Below are positions 57,832-64,000 of a stretch of DNA of 64,000 bases, in pieces. A program made the position numbers and the translations under genes. This DNA is from Planctomycetota bacterium (lineage in GTDB: Bacteria; Planctomycetota; UBA8742; UBA2392): NCBI GenBank assembly GCA_020425605.1, contig JAGQRH010000021.1, forward strand, positions 1,791 to 65,790, in the 5' to 3' direction. How positions within the stretch are numbered: position 1 is the stretch's first letter; the number at the start of each line of letters is the position of its first letter. The notes under the pieces were generated by a model, which did no database searches, was not told the DNA's origin, and saw nothing but the letters and a program-made list of their open reading frames with translations.

Positions 57832-59010
57832 CTAGCCTACCTTGATGACTGCGGCCATGGCGGTGTCGCCGGCGGCGCAGCCGGTGAACAGGCCGTGGCC
57901 TCCGCCTGACTGGGCGAGCTCCTCGATCATTTCGATGATGACTCGCATGCCGGTGGGGCCTTGCGGGTGGCCGTAGATCAGCGGGCTGCCGAAGTTGTTG
58001 AACTCTTCAAGCTTCTTGCCGGTCTGCTTGGCGAAGTAGACGTCGTTCACCGCGAACGGGTTGTGGGTTTTAAGAGCCTTGATGTCCTTCAGCTCGACGC
58101 CGGCAGACTTCATCGCCTGCTGTGCGGCCGGCAGCGGTGCGGTCGGCATCATGCCCTTGCCGACGCGGCACTGGCCGAACGCGAGCACCTGCACCGGGAT
58201 GTTCTTGTCCTTGCTGAGCTGCTCGGCGCGTTCTTTCGTGGTCAGGATCATGCCGGCGTTGCCGTCGGCGGGGTGGGTCTGTGCGCCGAAGGTGACGCTG
58301 CCGTCCGGCAGCACGGGCTTGAGCTTGGCGAGCCCGTCCTTGGTGGTGGGGAACACGCCGTCGTCGGCCTCGATCAGCTGGGCGCGCTTGCCGCTGCCGA
58401 CCTCGATCGCGAACGTCGTGCGCTTGCGCAGCTCGGCGCCGCGCTCATATTGCTCGTGGCGGATCAGCGTGCACTCGTCCTGCTCTTCGCGCGAGATGCC
58501 GTGTTCTTTGGCCACATTCTCGGCGGTCTGGATCATCGCGTTCTTCGCGTACGGGTCCTTATTAAAATTATCCATGACCCAGTTTTCGCTGTCGGCCGTG
58601 CCGCCCGGTGCGTTCGGCGCGGGGTAGACGACGTGCGGGCCGTTGCTGCAGCGGTCGAAGGTGAGCCCCAGCACGGTCTCGGTGAGTCCGGCTTCGATCT
58701 CGTGGGCGCTGCCGGCGATCACGCGCGCTCCGGTGGCGCAGGCCTGTGCGTACATCGGGCCGGTGATGCCGGGCGCGCCGATCAGACCGGCGACCCAGGG
58801 GGCGCCGTAGAAGCTGTGCTTCTGCGGGACGGTGAAGCCGAGCGCGATGCTGGTGAAGATCTCCGGCGAGATTTCGCGCGCGGCAAGCCAGCGCGCGGCC
58901 GTGGATGCCGCCAGCGTGACCGAGTTTTCGCCCGCGAGCGAGCCCTGCCATTTGACGAACGGGCTGGCCCAGTAGCCACCGTAGGGGATGTAGACGTTCT
59001 TGAGTGCCAT
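57832..59010 (-). CDS. Thiolase (acetyl-CoA acetyltransferase/3-ketoacyl-CoA thiolase)
   Basis: A 392-residue thiolase that cleaves 3-ketoacyl-CoA or condenses acetyl-CoA. The nucleophile is Cys91 in MYAQACATGAR. The second motif is LIYGHPQGPTGMR with the catalytic His, and GLFTGCAAGDTAMA carries the third active-site Cys. ATG 59010 has GGAGATCTC upstream; a longer frame crosses into the promoter and is not used. It diverges from the multifunctional beta-oxidation gene by about 206 bp. Direction (degradation versus synthesis) cannot be read from sequence, but pairing favours beta-oxidation. Confidence 0.93.
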   Translation of the reverse strand: MALKNVYIPYGGYWASPFVKWQGSLAGENSVTLAASTAARWLAAREISPEIFTSIALGFTVPQKHSFYGAPWVAGLIGAPGITGPMYAQACATGARVIAGSAHEIEAGLTETVLGLTFDRCSNGPHVVYPAPNAPGGTADSENWVMDNFNKDPYAKNAMIQTAENVAKEHGISREEQDECTLIRHEQYERGAELRKRTTFAIEVGSGKRAQLIEADDGVFPTTKDGLAKLKPVLPDGSVTFGAQTHPADGNAGMILTTKERAEQLSKDKNIPVQVLAFGQCRVGKGMMPTAPLPAAQQAMKSAGVELKDIKALKTHNPFAVNDVYFAKQTGKKLEEFNNFGSPLIYGHPQGPTGMRVIIEMIEELAQSGGGHGLFTGCAAGDTAMAAVIKVG

Positions 59011-59081
59011 GTGAGATCTCCAGTCAGCTAACGCCGGGAGTATGGGCCGCGATTCCAGCGCGGTCAACGAGGGGAACTGCC

Positions 59082-59142
59082 ATTCACCACAGAGAGCACG
59101 GAGCACACAGAGTAGGCCTTCTCTGTGCTCTCTGTGGTGAAT
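59082..59142. repeat. 18-bp inverted repeat in the thiolase/beta-oxidation divergent promoter region
   Basis: ATTCACCACAGAGAGCAC (59082-59099) and GTGCTCTCTGTGGTGAAT (59125-59142) are perfectly complementary around a 25-bp centre. The CACCACAGAG...CACAGAG pattern resembles a dispersed repeat family found in many bacterial genomes. It could also be a regulator site, though the arms are long for an operator. Confidence 0.75.
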
Positions 59143-59216
59143 CCTTTAGTAGGCGGCTGTGCCTTGCACGGGCTGCTCCAGACGCTAAACCCGGGGCTCC
59201 AAAGCGAGGGGACGAC

Positions 59217-61241
59217 ATGGCTTACACGTTGAAGAACTGGTCGGTGGACAAGGTTGGCGTGATCGGCTCGGGCCAGATCGGGCCGGATATTGCGCTGTTT
59301 TTTGCCAAGACGCTCGCGCCGCACGGCGTGAAGATCGTGGTGATCGACGTCAGCGAAGACGCGCTGGCCAAGGGCAAGGCCAAGCTCGAAAAGAAGGTCG
59401 CCAAGGGCGTCGAGAGCAAGGCCTTTAAACCAGATCAGGCCGAGCGGATGACCGGCAGCATCAGCTGGACCAGCGACTACAACGAGCTCAAGGGCGCCAA
59501 GCTGGTGATCGAGGCCGCGACAGAAGATTTGAACATCAAGCAGAAGATCGTGGCGGCGCTGGAAAGCGTGGTGGCCGACGACTGCATCATCGCCAGCAAC
59601 TCCAGCCACATGGAGCCCGAGGTGATCTTCGAGAAGGCCAAAACGCCCGAGCACACGCTGGTGATCCATTACTTCTTCCCGGCCGAGCGCAACATCATCG
59701 TCGAAGTCGTGCCGAGCAAGCACACACACGACGTGGTCACCGACTGGCTGATGGAATTCTACGAGCAGATCGGCAAAGCGCCGATCAAGGTGGGCTCGCG
59801 CTACGGCTATGCCATCGACCCGGTGTTCGAGGGCCTGTTCCTCGCTGCGGCGCTGGAGGCCGAGAAGGGCTCCGGCAGCGTGAAGCAGGTTGACGCGATT
59901 TCGCAGAAGGCGCTGGGCCAGGGCATCGGCCCCTTCACCGCAATGAATCTGACGGGCGGCAATCCCCTCACGGCCGTCGGTCTCGATCACTACACAACCA
60001 AGATTCACAAATGGTTCCGCACGCCCGCCAGCCTGAAGGAAAAGGTTGAGAAAAAGGAGAACTGGGAGACGGCCGGGCGCGGCGAGAAGGTCGAGTACAC
60101 GGAAGACGAGTTCAAGAAGGTCGCCGACGCCATGACCGGCGCGTACTTCGGGCTGGTCGGCGAGATCGTCGATTCCGGCATCAGCAACATCGGCGACATG
60201 AACATGGCGGTCAACACGGCGCTGGTGATCCGTGAGCCGTTCGCCTGGATGAATGAAATGGGCGTGGCCAATGCGCTCAAGCTGGTTGAGAAGTACGCGG
60301 CTGACAACTCGGGCTTTCCGGTGCCGGAGTGCATCAAGAAGCAGGCCGCGAGCGGTCAGCCGTTCGAAATCCCGATGGTGTTCCGCGAAGACAAGGACGG
60401 CGTGGCGGTGATCAAGATCCGTCGCCCGGGCGTGCTGAACGCGCTGAACCTGGAAGTCTTCCGCCAGCTGCGCAATCACTGCGAAGCTGTGGAGGCTGAC
60501 GCCAACATCAAGGGCGCGGTGATCACCGGCTTCGGCACCAAGGCGTTCGTCAGCGGTGCCGACATCGACATGCTCGCGGCGCTGAAGACGGCGGCCGAGG
60601 GTGAAGACAACAGCCGCCAGTTCCATGCAACTTTGGACTACATCGAAGACATGAAGAAGCCGGTGGTGTGCGCCTACAACGGGCTGGCGTTCGGCGGCGG
60701 CAACGAGCTGGCGATGGCCTGCCACGCGCGCATTGCGCGCAAGGGTCTGAAGATTCTGGCCGGGCAGCCCGAAGTGAACCTGGGCATCATCCCGGGTGCA
60801 GGCGGCACGCAGCGTTTGCCTCGCTGGATCCCGTTCGACCGCGCACTGGAGATGATGCGCACGGCCAAGCCGATCGACGGCACGACCGGGCTTGAGCTGG
60901 GCCTGATCCGTGAAGAAGTGGACGGCGATTTGGTGGACCGCGCTGTCGCGCTCGTGAATGAATTCGCATCCGGCAAGACCGAGCTGAAGCGCATCAACCG
61001 CGAGCCGGTAGCGGGCGTGCCGGACAAGGCGCCGGAGATCGACCTCGGCCACCTCAGCAAGAAGATCGACGCGATCCTGTGCAACACAATCATTGAAGGC
61101 TGCAAGCAGCCGCTGCGCGAAGGGCTGAAGCTGGAAAGCAAGGCATTCGGCGAGTGCGTCGAGACCGAAGACATGCACATCGGCATGGAAACCTTCCTCA
61201 AGGAAGGCGCCCGCGCCAAGGCCGCGTTCGTGAACAAGTAA
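59217..61241 (+). CDS. 3-hydroxyacyl-CoA dehydrogenase/enoyl-CoA hydratase fusion
   Basis: A 674-residue enzyme for two successive beta-oxidation steps. The N-terminal dehydrogenase (about 10-380) has GSGQIG at 17-22 and VIHYFFPAERNIIVEVV in the substrate region, where His is expected. The C-terminal hydratase/isomerase (about 395-600) has FGGGNELAMACH and QPEVNLGIIPGAGGTQRL, both catalytic Glu present. The order, dehydrogenase then hydratase, is the reverse of FadB. ATG 59217 has GAGGGG upstream. Cotransport of products with the divergent thiolase gene is the likely context. Confidence 0.92.
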   Translation: MAYTLKNWSVDKVGVIGSGQIGPDIALFFAKTLAPHGVKIVVIDVSEDALAKGKAKLEKKVAKGVESKAFKPDQAERMTGSISWTSDYNELKGAKLVIEAATEDLNIKQKIVAALESVVADDCIIASNSSHMEPEVIFEKAKTPEHTLVIHYFFPAERNIIVEVVPSKHTHDVVTDWLMEFYEQIGKAPIKVGSRYGYAIDPVFEGLFLAAALEAEKGSGSVKQVDAISQKALGQGIGPFTAMNLTGGNPLTAVGLDHYTTKIHKWFRTPASLKEKVEKKENWETAGRGEKVEYTEDEFKKVADAMTGAYFGLVGEIVDSGISNIGDMNMAVNTALVIREPFAWMNEMGVANALKLVEKYAADNSGFPVPECIKKQAASGQPFEIPMVFREDKDGVAVIKIRRPGVLNALNLEVFRQLRNHCEAVEADANIKGAVITGFGTKAFVSGADIDMLAALKTAAEGEDNSRQFHATLDYIEDMKKPVVCAYNGLAFGGGNELAMACHARIARKGLKILAGQPEVNLGIIPGAGGTQRLPRWIPFDRALEMMRTAKPIDGTTGLELGLIREEVDGDLVDRAVALVNEFASGKTELKRINREPVAGVPDKAPEIDLGHLSKKIDAILCNTIIEGCKQPLREGLKLESKAFGECVETEDMHIGMETFLKEGARAKAAFVNK

Positions 61242-61259
61242 ACTGTCGCAGAGTCTCAC

Positions 61260-61296
61260 AGAACCCGCCGTGTAAACGGCGGGTTCTGCATTCTTC
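61260..61296 (+). terminator. Terminator of the beta-oxidation fusion gene
   Basis: An 11-bp stem AGAACCCGCCG/CGGCGGGTTCT around TGTAAA, 18 bp after the stop. It lies between convergent genes and may act for both. Confidence 0.75.
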
Positions 61297-61305
61297 TCGG
61301 CCGCG

Positions 61306-62007
61306 CTATTCGAAATCGACGGGCTGGCGCAACTCGCTGGCTACCGGCTTTCCGTTGCGGGTGGCGGGTTTGTACTCCGCCTCTCGGAATGACTTGCGCA
61401 GCTGCTTGTCGAGCCAGTCCTTGCCCGTGCCCCGCTCAAGACTGACGCTCAAGACATGCCCGTTCTCGTCAATCGAGATCACGGCAAGCACGTGCCCCTC
61501 GAAGTTGTTTCGAACCTCGGCCGGCGCACTCCACTTGGTCAGGCGCGGCGCGAGCCAGATATCCGGGCGCGACACCACTTCTTTGACTTTCACCGGGCTG
61601 CTGGCGATCGGCTCCGGCTGCTTGTTCTCAGGCTGAACGGGCTTGGCCACCGGGCGTTGCAGCAGCGGTTGGTGTTGCTGGCGTGGTGCAAACGGGGCAG
61701 CCTCGCGCGGCGGTTGCAACGGCGTCGGCACGACGGGCTCCGGCTCGGGCTCGAAGTGCGGCATCACGTCGTCCGTGTTGAACGCGGCTGGGTCGGCGTC
61801 GATCTGCGGCGTGTCGTCGGTCGGCGTGCGGATGAACTCCGTTGCCATCGGCTCTACTTCGCCGGGTGCTACTACGGGCTGGGTTACTTCGGCCTGGGTG
61901 GTCACGGCCGGTGCGACGCCGGCAGGCCCGGCCGATACAACGGCACACGCCAGCGCGATTGCGCCGGCATGACAGCTCGCTGCAAGGATGAGCCCTCGTA
62001 ACTTCAT
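61306..62007 (-). CDS. TonB-like energy transducer protein
   Basis: A 233-residue protein. The N-terminal hydrophobic anchor (LRGLILAASCHAGAIALACAV) is followed by a Pro/Glu/Val-rich periplasmic linker (about 40-145) and a C-terminal TonB-type domain ending NFEGHVLAVISIDENGHVLS and KSFREAEYKPATRNGKPV. Such proteins couple the proton motive force to outer-membrane transporters. ATG 62007 gives the anchor; the longer frame upstream is open but unlikely. No ExbB/ExbD gene is in the window. It could also be an AgmX/PglI- or GltG-like TonB-domain protein. Confidence 0.85.
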   Translation of the reverse strand: MKLRGLILAASCHAGAIALACAVVSAGPAGVAPAVTTQAEVTQPVVAPGEVEPMATEFIRTPTDDTPQIDADPAAFNTDDVMPHFEPEPEPVVPTPLQPPREAAPFAPRQQHQPLLQRPVAKPVQPENKQPEPIASSPVKVKEVVSRPDIWLAPRLTKWSAPAEVRNNFEGHVLAVISIDENGHVLSVSLERGTGKDWLDKQLRKSFREAEYKPATRNGKPVASELRQPVDFE

Positions 62008-62050
62008 GCCGAAAGAGGGTACCTTTGAAGGGGGCGGCCTGACAACAAAA

Positions 62051-62085
62051 GTGGCCGGCGGGGGCATGGGTCCCGCCGGCCACTT
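62051..62085 (-). terminator. Terminator of the barrel-like gene
   Basis: A perfect 13-bp stem AGTGGCCGGCGGG/CCCGCCGGCCACT with a 9-nt loop is followed on the minus strand by TTTGTTG, 16 bp after the stop. Confidence 0.86.
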
Positions 62086-62101
62086 CCTGTGCAGGGGAGT
62101 C

Positions 62102-63022
62102 CTAGAACTCCCAGCCGATGACAACCCAGGTGCGGAATGCCGGTGAATGCCCGCCGATGCCTGCGTACGCGACGATGTTTACGTGCATCTGCGGCAGCGG
62201 TTTTATCTGGATGCTTGGGCCCAGCAGGTGTTCGTTCACGAAGTCGCCGCGGTCTTCGGCCGTGTCGACGAATTCGTTCTCGGTCTCGAGCCCGATCGAG
62301 AAGAACGAGTCGATCACCGTGTAGCTGATGCCCGCGGTGATGGCGTAGATGTTGTCATGATCGCCGCCGAGGACGTGCTCGAAGACGAAGTTCACGCCCC
62401 AGTGCAGCCCGTCGATGATCTTGTCGCCGAGCAGGATCTTGCCCTCAAGCGCGTCCGGCTCGCCGTTTTCCATCGTGTATTCAAGGTACAGCGTCGGGTT
62501 GGTGTAGATGAAGCCCCACTTGAACGGCGCCCAGCGCACCTCGAACTTGCCGGCCGAGACGCCGAAGTTGCCCTCGGAGCCCTGCTTGGATAGCTGCAGG
62601 TAGATATCGAGCTGGAAACGCAGGGGCAGCCCGAACTCGACTTCCAGAAGAAAGCGGTTGTCCACTTCTTCCGAGTCATGGTTGCTGCGGCGCGGCACCG
62701 TGAGGCGGTGCCAGAACTCGAACTCGATTTCGCCCTCGGGAATCACGTAGGTGCGGGTTCGGTTCCAGCGGCGGGCGCTGGTCCAGCGCGGCTGCTCGTT
62801 GCTGCCGATCAGCTCTTCTTCCTTGAGTGCGGGCTGCTTGCCTTCGACCTTGATGGCCGGTGCGTCCCACGAGTGCGTACCAGTGGCTTCTTCCCCGCCC
62901 GTCTCATTACTGCCCTCATCCTGGTTGCCCGCCTCGGCGGCCGGGTCTACGGGCGCTGCATGCAGTGCGCCCGTGACGCCGATGCATGCCATGAACATAA
63001 GTGATGCGATCCAGACTTTCAT
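62102..63022 (-). CDS. Outer-membrane beta-barrel-like protein
   Basis: A 306-residue exported protein. The signal (MKVWIASLMFMACIGVTGALHAA) is followed by an acidic Gly/Glu linker (about 24-75). From about 80 on, alternating hydrophobic/polar strands with aromatic girdles appear (YVIPEGEIEFEFWHRLTV, FKWGFIYTNPTLYLEYTM, GISYTVIDSFFSIGLE), and the C-terminus is VVIGWEF, a terminal Phe as in outer-membrane barrels. I do not recognise a specific family. ATG 63022 has AAGGGTGAG upstream; a GTG two codons before is the alternative. Confidence 0.8.
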   Translation of the reverse strand: MKVWIASLMFMACIGVTGALHAAPVDPAAEAGNQDEGSNETGGEEATGTHSWDAPAIKVEGKQPALKEEELIGSNEQPRWTSARRWNRTRTYVIPEGEIEFEFWHRLTVPRRSNHDSEEVDNRFLLEVEFGLPLRFQLDIYLQLSKQGSEGNFGVSAGKFEVRWAPFKWGFIYTNPTLYLEYTMENGEPDALEGKILLGDKIIDGLHWGVNFVFEHVLGGDHDNIYAITAGISYTVIDSFFSIGLETENEFVDTAEDRGDFVNEHLLGPSIQIKPLPQMHVNIVAYAGIGGHSPAFRTWVVIGWEF

Positions 63023-63314
63023 ACTCACCCTTTCCGTTGGTCAATACGAAACCCATACGGCAGGCCGGACTTCGCCGGGAGTCGAAGGCCAGCCTGCGCA
63101 CAGGCAAAGCAGGAGTTGTTACTTATCCCCGGAGCGGCCGGGGCGGTGACGCAGACTGACAGCGATGGGGTCGCCGCGATTCAGTCAGCGTCAACTGTAG
63201 GTTCCGCAAGCGCTCTGGTTATGACAAGAAAACTGTGAAGGTCGGCAGGTCGTTGCTGAAGAAAGAGCGCTTCTCACCGATGGAGGAGATTTCGACTGCC
63301 TCGAACGCGGATCG

Positions 63315-64000
63315 CTACTCCGGCGTCGCCTGCCACTCGCTCCAGTCAAGCGCCGGGGACGCATCTGTTCCAAGCCCCGTGAGCTCCCACGAGTAGCCTT
63401 CGTCAGGTTCGGAGGCGCGATAACTGCTCAGACTCAGCGGCCGGCCGAATGGCGCATCCTCGCTGATGATCGTTTCGGTTATGTCTTTGTAGTCGCCTTC
63501 GATCTTTGGTCGCAGACTGCTTCGAGTTTCTGTAACCAGTCTGCCTCGCCAGGTCCGGCCGGCGAACACGTAATCCTGCTCCGGTCCCGTAGTGGTCTCA
63601 AGCGGACGTTGGTCTTGCCAGGTGCTGTACTTCGCAGACCGTGGTTGTTTGCCTCTGAGTCCTGCGAAACGGGCAATGGCTTTTACGGCAATGCCATCGG
63701 CGATCTTGAACTCCATCGCTTCGACCAATCCGAGTTCGTCGTCCGGGCGCGTGCACTCGAGTATCGCGCGCTCCTCAGTGAGCTTGGCCAGCGTCAGCCT
63801 GCACCTGCTGTATTGTGCCCAATCTCCGACCTTTGCATCGGGATGAATGCCCCAATTGTAGCCGAACGACAGATTCTGATTTACGAGGCGTTCAAGGTCT
63901 GCTGCTGCAACAGATTGAATCACGGGGCTGCGCAGAGTCCTTTCTTCCTCATCGGTAGGGGCAGGAATCTCTGTCCAGTCCAGAAGGGCCGGGAAGTCGC
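63315..64000 (-). CDS. Hypothetical protein, 5' end beyond the right edge
   Basis: The frame is open from the right edge to the stop at 63315-63317, so the N-terminus is missing. An apparent start at 63923 is a GTG inside a longer reading frame that continues upstream with DFPALLDWTEIPAPTDEEE. At the C-terminus a related sequence, ASPALDWSEWQATPE, recurs, suggesting a duplicated module. The part seen is soluble, acidic, with YDYVFAGRTW-like strands (EQDYVFAGRTWRGRLVTETR) and no membrane helix. I do not recognise it. Confidence 0.75.
   Translation of the reverse strand, partial: DFPALLDWTEIPAPTDEEERTLRSPVIQSVAAADLERLVNQNLSFGYNWGIHPDAKVGDWAQYSRCRLTLAKLTEERAILECTRPDDELGLVEAMEFKIADGIAVKAIARFAGLRGKQPRSAKYSTWQDQRPLETTTGPEQDYVFAGRTWRGRLVTETRSSLRPKIEGDYKDITETIISEDAPFGRPLSLSSYRASEPDEGYSWELTGLGTDASPALDWSEWQATPE

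Noticed and set aside
57961-59031. 356-codon plus-strand ORF
   Set aside because: Antisense to the thiolase; no motif, repetitive Leu/Val/Arg/Asp composition.
59064-61259. 731-codon minus-strand ORF
   Set aside because: Antisense to the beta-oxidation fusion; its sequence is His/Asp/Arg/Leu-rich as expected of a shadow in GC-rich DNA, and the plus-strand gene has intact motifs.

Overview
The window is about 64 kb of GC-rich bacterial DNA, densely coding on both strands. The gene content suggests Planctomycetota or another PVC-group lineage. The pointers are a Minf_1886-type protein next to metG, a PSP1/RicT protein with an RNA-binding-like tail, a cytochrome-c/Kelch secreted protein, retropepsin-PDZ and carboxypeptidase-regulatory-PDZ envelope proteins, SpoIIE phosphatases fused to STAND ATPases, and intergenic palindromes of the CCCCGG...CCGGGG kind. 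No rRNA gene is present, so the assignment is an inference.

Layout. 1-3.8 kb: a cut membrane-anchored protein, tRNA-Ser(GCU), a CPBP protease, HU, tadA with a tiny basic ORF, and tRNA-Ser(CGA). 3.8-8.1 kb: an ABC exporter, a VOC protein and an MFS transporter, all on the minus strand. 8.3-11.7 kb: a three-gene succinate dehydrogenase/fumarate reductase operon. 11.9-18.6 kb: a carboxypeptidase-regulatory/PDZ protein, a TPR protein that looks like the tail of a STAND regulator, and a lipoprotein secretin. 18.6-23.9 kb: a small ORF, an APH-like/P-loop fusion, and the ricT-metG-Minf_1886 operon. 24-31.9 kb: a Ser/Thr kinase with a seven-bladed WD40 propeller, glutamate dehydrogenase, an NfeD-like/flotillin pair, the cytochrome/Kelch protein and a 2-hydroxyacid dehydrogenase.

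31.9-42.4 kb is the most unusual region. It holds two large paralogous proteins with SpoIIE/PP2C phosphatase, STAND ATPase and TPR repeats. Each sits in its own operon: one behind a small membrane protein and a TrkA-type ion channel, the other translationally adjacent to a free-standing RNA polymerase alpha-CTD-like protein. A sirtuin lies between them. 42.5-54.2 kb carries a PilB/GspE ATPase, DUF502, a cold-shock protein, an ABC exporter, cardiolipin synthase with an AI-2E transporter, and a protein with two aspartyl-protease motifs and a PDZ domain.

54.2-57.8 kb is an accessory island of palindromes, a truncated ORF, a TIG-domain secreted protein and a 134-bp decayed copy of the 3' end of the adjacent thiolase. 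57.8-61.2 kb has divergent thiolase and 3-hydroxyacyl-CoA dehydrogenase/enoyl-CoA hydratase genes (fatty-acid beta-oxidation). 61.3-64 kb has a TonB-like protein, an outer-membrane barrel-like protein and a gene cut by the right edge.

Many genes point to phosphorylation-based and protein-interaction signalling (kinase-WD40, two PP2C-STAND-TPR proteins, an orphan TPR protein), together with an elaborate envelope (secretin, PilB, TonB, barrel, PDZ proteins).
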